Of a DNA stretch of 64,000 nucleotides, positions 45,201-55,060 are shown piece by piece (within the stretch, counting starts at the first letter, position 1; every line of letters begins with the position of its first letter). The translations under genes were made by a program, and so were the position numbers. The stretch comes from Quillaja saponaria (taxonomy: Eukaryota; Streptophyta; Magnoliopsida; Fabales; Quillajaceae), in assembly GCA_029379385.1 (NCBI GenBank), contig CM055607.1, forward strand, positions 10,478,001-10,542,000. Reading direction: 5' to 3'. The notes below the pieces were generated by a model that searched no databases, had not been told where the DNA came from, and saw only the letters and a list, made by a program, of their open reading frames with translations.

Positions 45201-48111
45201 GAAAGTTCTGTGACTTCACATCTAGACTTGGTTTTGCTGAATGTTGAAGATTGTAATCTATCAGATGAAGATGTTCTCATAATCCTTAGTAGTTTTCCCG
45301 GACTGACCAAATTAAAACTGTCAAGAAATAAATTTGTGACTCTCCCGGCATGCATCAAAGAACTCCTTCCGTTTGGAGTCTCTTCAGTTGGATTTTTGCA
45401 GCCATCTTCAGGAAATTCAAGCAATTCCACAACAGCTGCAATACATAACTGCAACATTTTGCAAGAACTTGACTACAGAATCATCAAACTTGTTACTGAG
45501 ACAGGTTTTTCTCTTTCTCTATAGATGTCACATTCATTTGCAGCATATCTACAAGTAGTTTTTGTATTCATGCTTGTGGCCTCATATTTAAGTGAAAGAA
45601 GAAGTAAAACCAGAATGCATGGTTGACTGTTTCATATTATATTCTCTAGAAAATATACTTACTAGTTGTTCAATGGTTAATTATGGTTCTTAATCACGTA
45701 GCAGGTTTTGCATGAGATTCCGAAACTAGAAGTCCGAGTAACCGGAAGAGATGTCCCTGATTGGTTTGACCACCGTAGCAAAGGAGGATCTGTTTCATTT
45801 TGGGTTCGACATGGAAAGTTTCCAGTAATTGCTATATGTTCAGTTTATGGAGGTCCTGGAGGATTGGATACCTACGTTCACTTTGAGGTCTGCTTGTTGA
45901 TTAATGGTGTCAGAGTCTATGCAAATAAAGATAGTTTTTCAGTAGAATCAAGGCATCACGTATGGCTGCATGATCTTCGAGCTCATATGTCCTCCCAGCA
46001 ATGGCAGACCCTTGACAAGTATCTGGAAGAAGATTGGAATCATGTGGAGGTCTCATTTGCAATGTCAATTGGGACAGTGAAGTGGTGCGGTGTTCATGCA
46101 TACAAAAAAGAAACAAACATGGATGACATCCAATTCACCATCCCTAATGCTCAGAATGCCATTGTGCCCTTTGAATCTAATCATGATGTGGCTAGAGAAC
46201 GAGAAGATGTGATTTCATATACAGAAGTTGAAAAAATTGACAACTCGTTACAGCTACTGAAATATTTTCGAATATCCAAAACAACAGATAAAGATAAGGC
46301 TATAATGGTATATTACGAGGAACATGAGACTAAAATGTGGGCTAGAGGGACCAACATTGGCAAAGGTAAAGGTTGTGGCGTCATTTCTCTGTTTGATTCA
46401 TTTAACATTTAGTGGAAGTAAGTATTTTGGTTACAGGAGGGGTTATGTGGGATCCTTTTATATTTTTCGTGCACGTAGTCTTATTCTTTTGTTCTAATCC
46501 AATTGATTAATTTCATAATGCTTTTATGATTTAATGATCAGAGATTACAATTAAAGATGACAAACGGACCACTGCTGAGGAAGGTGAGTTCAAATTCTTT
46601 ATGTTTAAACCAATAATCTATCTTGCATTCTCAATAATTCGTGGCTGAATACAAAGTAACAATCGACTTTCTTTTTGAGTGCAGATGAAGGGGATGCAAA
46701 GATAGAACAGAAGAAGACATTAGGAGAAAAAAGCATCAGTTTTGCCTATAGGATGAGTGAGCATGGTACGTAACTTATTTTCTGTATCCCACCATATTCA
46801 TATACAGATACTTCACAAATTAAATTAAATTCCATCAAAACAGTAAGCAAAATAATACAATACATGGTATTTCAGTTAGACTGCGCTCTAAACTGTCAGA
46901 CACTGTGTCAAGTGCATTGAATTTTGGGGCAGCATTTGTTGTTATGGGTGGAAGAGAAAATATTTTCAAGATTACTTTTGGGATGAAAGAAGGGGAGGAA
47001 TTGTTGAAGGCCTCACATTGCTACAAAAATACAACAGCTGCTCCTATTCCAGGAGCCCTTTTTATCTCTACTGAAAAGGTTGCTTTCTGCAGTGAAGACT
47101 TTGATGATAAGGTATTTAACCTTGATATGGTACCCCAAATATATATATATATATATAGAGATCATTTTCTACTAACAATACTTAATGCAAATTGTTTTGC
47201 AGCTTGTGATACTAATAGGGAATATTAAAGACGTCACCTTAAGCAGGAATGTGAAGGAGCCAACTCAGAAGTACATAGAGATTGTGACTGAAGATAAATC
47301 TAAATATCAGTTTAGGGGGTTCCTACGATATGAAAGTGCTTTCAAGAATCTGCGGAAGGCCATTTCAAGGAACTCGGAGAAAATGACAATGAAAATTGAT
47401 GAAGCTGCAGTTAAAGCTGCACATGTTGCAATTGAAGTTGCAGATGAAACTGCACACGAAGTTGCAGTTGAAGTTACAGATGAAGCTGCACATGAAGTTG
47501 CTGATGAATTAAGCAATGCAATTGTAATGGAACCGGAACAGAAGAATGAATTACAATGCAAAGGCACGAGTTCTGTTGCATGTGAGATCTGTGAGCAGGG
47601 TTAGTAATTTATATCCTGACACAAAAAATAATTTACACACCAAAACACACACACACAAAAGAGAGAAAGAGAGAGGAAAACTTGCAAAACCAAACAATTG
47701 TTATGTCAAAATTACAACGAAAAGTTGAATAACCATGAATTACACGTGAATACCAAGTGGTAACCAAGTATATGTTATATATATATATTTCTTTTTTATT
47801 TACTTAATTATTATTTTTTGTCGAAGATGTTCTTGAGTAATTAACCTTACACATTATAGGAAAATGAATTACTTGAGTAATTAACTTAAGTATGTTTTAT
47901 GTGGATTTTTGCAGTAAATCAGGCTCCTAAAATATCTGAAAATGAGAAATGTTCATCGAGTTTGGGGGAAAAAGTTATTCAAGAGGAAGAGAAAATTTCT
48001 GATACTATGAAGAGTACGTTCACTTTGGGGGCAAAAATGGTTCGACAAAGTGGCAAAGAGAAAATTTCGTTTCTACGGAAAAAGCTACCTTCTCCATTTA
48101 AAAGTTCATGA
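41750..48111 (+). CDS. TIR-NBS-LRR receptor gene fused in phase to a GEM-like GRAM domain (frameshifted in this sequence)
   Basis: Proposed exons: 41750-42246, 42504-43602, 43821-44096, 44277-44342, 44448-45504, 45705-46365, 46542-46583, 46685-46765, 46876-47111, 47203-47599, 47915-48111. All ten introns are GT-AG and junction phases agree. Total 4609 bases is one more than a multiple of three, which fits one extra base near 45370. Without it the product would be about 1535 residues: TIR (about 18-165), NB-ARC (about 190-510), LRR (about 560-980), C-JID-like (about 1000-1130), GRAM (about 1260-1400) and a C-terminal tail. Role by family: intracellular immune receptor with NADase-type TIR; the GRAM part would be an integrated domain (inference). 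The ATG at 41750 is the first after the TATA box. An alternative is two genes: a receptor ending at 46412 by reading through exon 6, and a separate GRAM gene starting in exon 8. As written, the frameshift truncates the protein after the LRR. Confidence 0.75.
42504..43602 (+). CDS. Receptor exon 2: NB-ARC domain
   Basis: All TNL-type NB-ARC motifs are present in order: P-loop GLGGIGKTTLA (residues 223-233), RNBS-A FLSNVRETS, kinase-2 KVLIVLDDVD (300-308), RNBS-B GSTILVTTRDKHLL, GLPL as GSNLPLAL (387-394), RNBS-D IFLDIACFFKG. The MHD motif reads MHN (residues 492-494; codon AAC). MHD Asp holds NLRs in the ADP-bound state, so the change could alter regulation, although natural variants occur. 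The exon ends phase 0 at aattcg|gtaaga. Confidence 0.95.
43821..44342 (+). CDS. Receptor exons 3 and 4: NB-ARC/LRR linker and first LRRs
   Basis: Exon 3 (43821-44096, 92 codons) starts GTEKIEAIMLILPKEEMVDW, the usual TNL linker, and goes on with AFEKMKNLRVLVVENA and LPSSLRVLDWKNYP. Exon 4 (44277-44342, 22 codons) reads KLEFLPCSYLPYSSLISKAQ. Both are phase 0 at both ends with standard gtatag and gtacag donors. The small exon 4 could be skipped without changing frame. Confidence 0.85.
44448..45504 (+). CDS. Receptor exon 5: LRR exon with 18-residue repeat array and a frameshift
   Basis: Starts KCEHLIYMDLSHCASLRNVP and gives about seven TNL LRRs. The LRR series is then interrupted by a Ser/Glu-rich array of five 18-residue units (44973-45239). 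One LRR follows (LPGLTKLKLSRNKFVTLPACIKEL-type, in part GLTKLKLSRNKF). After IKELL the original frame reads PFGVSS..., not LRR-like, and stops at 45524. The +1 frame from 45373 reads LESLQLDFCSHLQEIQAIP and LTTESSNLLLRQ, the expected TNL end, and is in phase with exon 6. One extra C in cttccgtttgg near 45370 explains this. It could be a real mutation or a sequencing error. Confidence 0.88.
44973..45239 (+). repeat. Five tandem 18-codon repeats inside the LRR
   Basis: Units: SESTETSLVTTQSALGSP, SESPEISPSNSQLDLVLM, SESTESSSVTSQMDLDSM, SEPIESSSVTEQLDLVSL, TESSESSVTSHLDLVLL. The last is 17 residues. Middle copies are most alike, the first is most diverged. Confidence 0.95.
45705..46365 (+). CDS. 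Receptor exon 6: C-JID-like post-LRR domain
   Basis: Starts VLHEIPKLEVRVTGRDVPDW then FDHRSKGGSVSFWVRHGKFP and AICSVYGG, the post-LRR/C-JID pattern of TNLs (GREIPEWF..., ISFWVR). Later VKWCGVHAYKKETNMDD is the usual C-JID end. The donor ggcaaag|gtaaag ends phase 1. If it is not used the frame stops at 46412 after another 15 codons, which would be an ordinary TNL end. Confidence 0.85.
46542..48111 (+). CDS. Receptor exons 7-11: GEM-like GRAM domain and tail
   Basis: Exons 7 (46542-46583) and 8 (46685-46765) are short linkers, both phase 1. Exon 8 ends KSISFAYRMSEH, matching the KLGKK..SFAHG..EH stretch before GRAM in GEM-like proteins. Exon 9 (46876-47111) has SKLSDTVSSALNFGAAF, IFKITFGMKEGEELLKASHC and GALFISTEKVAFCSE, the GRAM core. 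Exon 10 (47203-47599) has VKEPTQKYIEIVTED and FRGFLRYESAFKNLRKAIS, then an Ala/Glu/Val-rich repeat (EVADETAHEVAVEVTDEAAH). Compared with GEM-like proteins about 15-20 residues are missing at the exon 9/10 junction. Exon 11 (47915-48111) repeats a GEM-type motif (KISDTMKSTFTLGAKMV) and ends LPSPFKSS. Confidence 0.78.
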
Positions 48112-48496
48112 TCTCTTTCTCCGCACAGGAGAGCTGGTTTACAAGGTAATTTTGACGTTAATTACAATATTTAAAACTTACTTAATGTTACAAGGGAATT
48201 TTTATTAACTTGTGTACTACTGTATATACATATATATATTCAATCAAGGTGATCATCATGCAATTTTGCAGGTTTTGATACACCAATGAAGGTAAAGATG
48301 GCCATCAATGCAATTTTGCGGGATGTGATATTGCGTGTTGTTCGTGTGTTTAAATATAGCTTGAAGTCTTTCTAGACTCGTAATATGTTTAAGAATAATA
48401 GCTCATGTATTCCAATGAACTTGTGCTCATATGTAGCAGTTGAAAAAAGTATGGAAGTTGTTTTGTAATTCAGATGTAATCATCCTTTATCGATTC

Positions 48497-48502
48497 AATA
48501 AA
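48497..48502 (+). terminator. Polyadenylation signal of the receptor gene
   Basis: AATAAA in gattcaataaagaatatc, 386 bases after the stop. A possible 3' UTR intron (donor near 48146, acceptor tgcag near 48272) would shorten the mature 3' UTR. Confidence 0.55.
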
Positions 48503-48519
48503 GAATATCTTGCAGTGTG

Positions 48520-49310
48520 TTTCTTGTATAATTAGTGATGTGAGTGATTTTAGTGTATGTAAGAAGAAGCGGATCAGTAAGAAATCTTTTGTTTTATTGT
48601 GAACGGTAAGAAAAAGATAAGTTGGGAGATCTAACAAGAGTATAAAACCTCCAATAAAGAGTAATGCTTGATTTATGGTGGACAGCAGTGATTTTTTTTA
48701 TATTGTTTTTAACAAGATGCGCATAAACTGGCGTCATTAATAAATTATTTATTAACGGTACATGTTTTTTTGGTAAAAATAATATAAAATTTCTTAACTA
48801 GTTGGGTATACTTCCTTCGGCAGAAAGAAAAAGAATTATGATTTTCGTGTTGTACATGATTGGTGACAAGTTATAGAAGAGGTTCCGTAACAACTCACAA
48901 ATTTTTTTCCTTTTAATTGATTTTGTAGATTTGAATAATTTTAGAGGGATAATTTTTTTTTTCTTTAATTTCAGTGTACATTGTTTATTTTTGATTGGAT
49001 CAAATATAAGAATTCATTGAGTTATATATAAGACTAGTCCAAACATCATTCGAAGATATGAATTAACCTAGATTCACGTTAATTGATTCCAACAACACCG
49101 TTTAAAAATATAAAGAAGAAGTTAAAAGCTGAAGAACAAATTCAAGAACTTGGAGCTGGCAAATGTCAATGGTAGGAGCTGGCAGATGAAGCTATGTCAA
49201 AAGCTTTGTTTGAGTAATTGATTATTGCCTGCTTCTTTATTGATTTTCAGTTAGCTAAGAGGAGAATTTCATAGGAAAAATATCACAATTAATGGTGGCC
49301 TGACTAATTA
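48520..49310. other. Intergenic DNA
   Basis: No gene or repeat recognised. Confidence 0.4.
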
Positions 49311-49316
49311 CAAGTG

Positions 49317-49625
49317 TCTTTTGTACATTAATCTGTAATTGTTTGAGTTGGTTTGTCATTTTACATATAGAGAGATTCCTGGTCCTAGTTATTTTATTAT
49401 GTATGACTTGTTCGATTTCAATCATTCTTCACTTAGTCCCTCCCTCCCTTATACGCATTGTCGTTTCCGATGGATGTTCGATAATATTCACAAGAGGACT
49501 TCATTTTTTGGGACAACCCCATATTTTCATTGCTTATATAGCCTTATAATGTTGCCACGTATCCTTCCAATTTTTCCTCATTTTTTAAACTGTATGGAGC
49601 ACATGGTGAAATTTCATTAATCTAG
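49317..49625. repeat. Dispersed repeat B, first copy
   Basis: tttgtacattaatctgtaat, gtcgtttccgatggatgttcgataatattcacaagaggacttc (in part gtcgtttccgatggatgttc) and tattgcttata match 60737-60910. An open frame spanning it is not conserved in the other copy, so it is not a gene. Confidence 0.7.
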
Positions 49626-49994
49626 TCCTCTCATTTCATATAGTACATGAATTGCAACCCCATACTAGAAGATTGGAACCCACGGATTGCAACTCTGGTC
49701 CTAATTACTCTAGCTTTATTAATGGTACATGAATTACAATCAAAGGAGAAGGCCAAAGGCTGAAATCCTGAAATCACTACGTTAATGAAAGTCAATTACC
49801 GTATCACTTTTTAAACCTGAAGAGGATTAGTCTCATGGTACAATAGCTGATCACCTCTAAAAACCAATATATATATATAATACCATTTTATATTTGAAAA
49901 TTCAGATTTTAGTAGATAATAATTTGATAAAGATATAATTATTGATTAAATTAATGATTGATTGAATTTAAAACTATATAACAGAAAAATGTAA

Positions 49995-52240
49995 TCTCTA
50001 TTATACTAAAAGCTAGAACACCCTTACAATGTCCGGGCTTTTAGTTATCTTTTTTATCACAATATTTCCATACAATATCCTTCTTATGATAACTTTCTTC
50101 CTTTTGAGATAATGGACTTTTAAGTCATTTAAAACAACTCTAAAACCAGTCGCCCTCTAACTTGCAGCGGTTATCTCAATCCCAAACTCTTAGCACATCT
50201 CTTCCTTTCCATCCTTAACTTCTCTTCTCAAAGTGATGTTAATTTCACCTTATTTTCATTCAATTATGGACAAGTAGAAAAGCCGTTGGGTTTTCTTCTT
50301 CTTCTTCTACAAATGGCGTGCACTGTTTAACTGCATTGCATATCTCCGATAGCAGATTTCTCTCCTGTTTCCGGTTGAATCCAATTTCAGATTAGTACGG
50401 CATGCTCGAGTCAACGAATTAGTTGGAAAAGCTTCATTAAAATGTCAATAAAGTCCAAAATTCTCTTCCCAGTGTGACTCAAAAACATGAGCATGGTACC
50501 TTTCAATAAGTATACATTCTTTCGCAGCAAAAAGGGTTTCAAATTTTTGTGCATGATTTACGTGCTTCAAAATTTGTTTTTCTTTTTTCTGTACCCAGAA
50601 AACAAAGAATTCCAAATTTCTTCTTCTTCTTTCTTGTTGGGTGTGGTTTTATTTACTGGCACTTTTTTATTTTGATAGCAGCGAGGGCGTGCAACGAAAG
50701 GAGATAATTAACCAAAAAGTAGTTGGGTGATAACTGAGGAATTGCTGGTGGTGTTTGATGCACTCACTAGGTTGGACCTTTTGAACTTTTTAATTGTTCT
50801 GTTTTCTAAGGCATGCTCTCTTTGTTCTATTATTCAAGTCTTGTAAAAGAATTTGAAATTGAGGTGAATTTGGGTTCAAAGAAACCCAAGTTGCAATAAA
50901 ATTAAGAATTATTCAGAGAATTGAAGCTGTTTTAAAGCCAAGTTGATTTGATTTTAGTTGCTTTTATGTAATTTTTACCATTAACTCTGTTTAGTTTTGT
51001 CTTGAGGATAGAATTTAGAGTGTGCATGTCTTGGGTATTGAAACACGACAAAATACTATTTTGGTTGAAATAGATTGACTGAAAAATAAACTACATTTAT
51101 GTTTGTTAATTTTTATTCTTTTTCCCTCGAACCTTTGCTATATTTTTTCCTAGACTGCAATGGGTTAGCTCAAATGCTTTCATTTTATTCTTCTCTTAAA
51201 AACAATTTGTCCATACTGCAATTTTGACAGTTGCATTCTTGGTGATTATGAAATGGATAATGAATGGCATACACTTAAAGTTGCATCGTGCATGAATGAA
51301 ACCTGAAGAAAGGATCTCTCCCAATACATTATTACTGACTTTGTACACACAATTTCAGTTCCCTGAGTTTGCTAAGAAATTCTGATATAGCTTTATGACC
51401 TTGCCGAAGTAGCACTTGGGTAGAAATTTATAGGTGACCATTTTTGTATTAACCATATTTGAACGGGAAAGTCTATTGGTTTTTATAAGCATAGATTAAA
51501 AAATAAGAAGAAGAAACAGTGAGGAGTGTTACCTTTTCATTATATCTTTTAATGCAAAGGTAGCTACTAAAGAATGTCGCAGATTAGATTTTGGGTTGTT
51601 AATGTTTTCTCTTTTACTTTTTGATCTAGGTGATATTTATGTTCTTATTAACACTTTCACCTTAATGAGTCTGTCAGATGATATATTTGGAGAATCAATG
51701 GTAGAACTTGTTCTGAATTTCAGTTGGGAAACAATCTGTACAAACCAAAATTTATCGAGTAAGACTTGTGCCATTTCATCAAGATCTGATTTATGAAGAG
51801 TCAATCTCCGCGTTTAATGAACGTGTATACAATACCTTGACGTCAGAAGATAAAAGTGAATGTGTTTTTAAGTTAATTACCTGAGATTTGAGAACCCAGT
51901 ATTTACTTGAAGCCTTAAAGTGTGCTTAGTAAAAACTGAAAGCAAAAAAAGGGAAGGCATGAATAGTCTTGAAGTTAGAGACAATTACAAGGAGAGATAA
52001 AATAGCAAAAATTGAGAATTGAGACGTTCAGAAAATAAAAAATCAGACAAGTGAGGTGAAATTTTGTTTTTTTCTCAAGTACTGGGCTCCATTTTCGTTC
52101 ACCCATCAAAATGGGTAGTCTACATATCATCTTCCTAATTTATTATAGGAAACTATAATTTTAGAGTAGGAGAAAAGAAGAAGTAAAGTAGAAAAAATCA
52201 AAGAATATAAAGGTCAAATATGGAAATATAGAAATGCGAA
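49995..52240 (+). other. Unassigned region beginning with a Helitron-like 5' motif
   Basis: TCTCTATTATACTAAAAGC at 49995 follows an A, as at the 5' end of plant Helitrons. The following 1.8 kb is richer in GC than its surroundings and looks like UTR or captured genic sequence (for example cttcttcttcttctacaaatggcgtgcactg near 50297), but I find no ORF with a recognisable product. Confidence 0.3.
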
Positions 52241-52247
52241 GGTAACT

Positions 52248-52253
52248 TTTATT
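52248..52253 (-). terminator. Polyadenylation signal of KTI-3
   Basis: AATAAA on the minus strand, 140 bases after the stop. Confidence 0.45.
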
Positions 52254-52392
52254 TCTCAATACGATACGAGAAAATAAAGGTTAAATACAAAGGTTGTGCA
52301 TTTAAGTAGATTATTGATAATTCATAAATGCACGGGTTACCATTCGCTTATAATTATTGCTTGAATGCAGATGCAGATGCTGCTGCTTCATC

Positions 52393-53034
52393 TCAAACTG
52401 AAACCACTGTTTTTAAAGGCTGTGCAGCATAGGGATCGACAGCCTTTCTAAACTTGAACAAGTATGGTCTATGATCATCACTGAGAGCCAAATATCTAGT
52501 CTTATCCTCAGCAACATAAAGCCCTAGTCCCTTGCACAAAGTTGGGATGTCAGTCGGAGTTGGACAGAAGCGTATCGTGTAGTAAATTGATTTGTAAGGC
52601 ACAATCTGAAACAAACTATTTATTGATTCAGCATTTCCATTAGTACTCACTAGCCAACGCCTTCCCGTTTCATGTACAAGTTTCCACACCATTGAAAGTT
52701 TACATGTCGCAACCGGACCCGTGGTTGTGATGATCAAATCAGTAGATGCCCGGACAAAACGATCTTTAGTTATCGATGAAAATGATGCTGCCAAGCCGTC
52801 TTTGAGGATGGATCGATCTTGGACAACATATAATGGGCATCTGCTGTTGTTATAGCTTCCAAGAGAAACGCCGCCACCTTCAATTCCCCAGGAAGCTGGC
52901 AAGATATAGTAATCTCTGCCCCACTCGAGTGGCTCGCCTTCTGCGTCAAGCACTACTTGTCCATGAACTACCGATGGCTTTGTGGACATCATCAGGGCTA
53001 AGAGAAGGAAGATGGTGAGAGCCGCTGGCTTCAT
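52393..53034 (-). CDS. Kunitz-type protease inhibitor KTI-3
   Basis: Intact, intronless, 213 residues on the minus strand. The ATG at 53034 is chosen because it starts a proper signal peptide (MKPAALTIFLLLALMMSTKP); a further in-frame ATG at 53091 would overlap the leader close to the TATA box and adds a non-signal-like extension. Kunitz signature VLDAEGEPLEWGRDYYIL; four Cys (RCPLY, ATCK, FCPT, LCKG). The reactive-loop region reads AASFSSITKDRFVRAS: the Arg aligned with the trypsin-inhibitor P1 residue in KTI-1, KTI-2 and KTI-4 is gone, so a different protease target, or none, is likely (inference). It is the most diverged of the four. The C-terminus AVDPYAAQPLKTVVSV has a relic at 33655-33770. 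Confidence 0.95.
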   Translation of the reverse strand: MKPAALTIFLLLALMMSTKPSVVHGQVVLDAEGEPLEWGRDYYILPASWGIEGGGVSLGSYNNSRCPLYVVQDRSILKDGLAASFSSITKDRFVRASTDLIITTTGPVATCKLSMVWKLVHETGRRWLVSTNGNAESINSLFQIVPYKSIYYTIRFCPTPTDIPTLCKGLGLYVAEDKTRYLALSDDHRPYLFKFRKAVDPYAAQPLKTVVSV

Positions 53035-53099
53035 TTTTCTTGTTTTAAGTAATGTCTTGGTGTGTGTATATATGAATGAACCTCTCATCACCTACCTAC

Positions 53100-53107
53100 T
53101 ATTTATA
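53100..53107 (-). promoter_or_regulatory. TATA box of KTI-3
   Basis: TATAAATA on the minus strand, 66-73 bases upstream of the ATG at 53034. Confidence 0.75.
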
Positions 53108-53109
53108 GA

Positions 53110-54730
53110 CTATCAGCATGTAACCATCATCACATAAATTATATTTTTATTTTTATGTTGATGATTTTATGTGTTACTTTATCTATTTTTCAAGTTTGAT
53201 AATTTTATTTATTTCTTAACATTAAAATTTTGCCACGTATGTAAATCTGCATGCGTTCCATGCTTAAGTGACTATGGCCACACAAAACTTATCGCGACAT
53301 AATTAACTACAGGACAAATTTAGTTTTATTACAATAAAATTTTTTATTCTTAGGATACTTATTATTAATAAGATGATAAATATAAAAAGTTATATAATTT
53401 ATTGCAATGATTAATAATGATTTCAGTGTAAGAAATAATTTATTATTTATGAAATATTTTAAATTTTAACTACCATATTTATTACACCTTATCAAGTGTT
53501 GTTAAGATACTCATTAAAAAAATTCCTATTATATTACTGTGTAAGTAGTTGATATGTAATTAACATCATAACTATTGTCTAAGTATTTGATATGTAATTA
53601 ATATCATAATTACTGTCCATATATAAGAACCAAACATCTAGTCTCATTTCTATCATCATTGGACTTTTCATGGGATAGCTAGGTTGTACAATAGATTTGA
53701 ATTTACTAATTTTGAAAATTAATCAAATGCATGTATTTTAATTCAGTGGTTGAGCCTAGACCAAGAATTTCGATTATTACTCTAAAATTAATTAACAATT
53801 TATAAGACCTCATGTTTTAGATTTTTATTTATGAATTTATCTAATAGATATTTAAAGGGTACTTATTAAGCTTCTATAAACAGAAAGTTTATAATATTTA
53901 TTATGATAACTGATCATAATTTCAGTACTATTTAATTACATAAATTACTACTTGTAAAAAGTTTCAATTTCTAATTACTGTATTTATTGTAGCTTAACAA
54001 GTGCCCTTTGAGCACCCATTAGATAAATCCACAAATAAAAATCTAAAAAATGAGGTCTTATATATTTTTAATTAATTTTAGCCAATTTTATAATGATACT
54101 TATGTAATTTTAGGCTTACTTACAATACTCATACACATTGTTTACTATCTTAATTATTGCTTTTAATTTTTTGTTAATGTTGTCTTCTCAGGATCTATTT
54201 GGATTGGTGGCAAGATGAAGATCACAGTTTCTGTTTTGTCATATTTCGAGCATGTTCAAATTGTCCAAAAATTTATCTGATGGAGAAACAAAAGTACCAT
54301 CAAACTAAAATATAAAAAGTTTAAAAATATTTTGTACCCCAATGTCCTAAGAAAGGGAAACGAGGTAAAAATATTACTTGTATTTTCACCTACAGGCAAG
54401 ATGTTAGTTCATTTGTCCCAAACGAATTGTATTTTCATCCCAAATAATAAGAACCAATAATTCAGAATCCAGAACCCGCGTCGCACGCTGCAATCAAAGG
54501 ACCCTCAATATCATTAAAGAAAAGAATAATATGAGAAATTGAAAAACAAAACCAAGGAATTCTAAATGAAAATCACAAGATAAGATAGATGTGATTTTGG
54601 CATTGACATACACACCAGTCCATTGTTTCATCATCATCATCAAATTGGTGCCCACTTATATTTAAATGCAATGGATCCAATCAAATCTTACACACCTAAT
54701 CCCTGAAAGTCTGTGGTCGGGCTTAATATT
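53110..54730. other. AT-rich upstream DNA of KTI-3
   Basis: No gene. 53545-53615 contains a short duplication (aagtagttgatatgtaattaa/aagtatttgatatgtaattaa). Segments at 53470-53520 and 53985-54030 (ttattgtagcttaacaagtg) recur at 35420. Confidence 0.4.
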
Positions 54731-54732
54731 TC

Positions 54733-55060
54733 TTGGTGCATGAATTAGCTCTAAGGAGCTTGTATTTACAGTGCATCAATGTGGATGTAAACTTTGAATT
54801 ATATGAATGCATTAAACAGGATTATATTTCAATAATGTGCATGTTAATAAAAATGACAGGCATATCAGCCAAATTTTAAAGAAAAATATATATATTCTAT
54901 TAAACATTTTTGGCTCAAAATATTGTGTCAAATTCTTTCCTCATAATAATGCTATTATGTATCTAATATAAAAAAATATGTATTCCTCTATATATAGTAC
55001 ATATAATATTACTATTTAAATTCGTTTTTTAATAATGAAGAGTTGTCTTATCGTTTATCT
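54733..55060 (-). promoter_or_regulatory. Orphan copy of the KTI-4 promoter without its gene
   Basis: cttggtgcatgaattagctctaaggagcttgtatttacagtgcatcaatgtggatgtaaa (in part ctaaggagcttgtatttaca) and on to gacaggcatatcagccaaatttt match 62575-62950, the promoter of KTI-4, including its TATA region (TATAAATA mutated to TGTAAATA here). The place where the coding region should be (left of 54720) holds unrelated sequence. So this is a promoter relic with the gene deleted. Confidence 0.75.

Noticed and set aside
44948..45457. 169-codon minus-strand ORF under the LRR exon
   Set aside because: Antisense shadow of the 18-codon repeat array.
47307..47567. 86-codon minus-strand Ser/Ala/Thr-rich ORF
   Set aside because: Antisense shadow of the repeat in exon 10.
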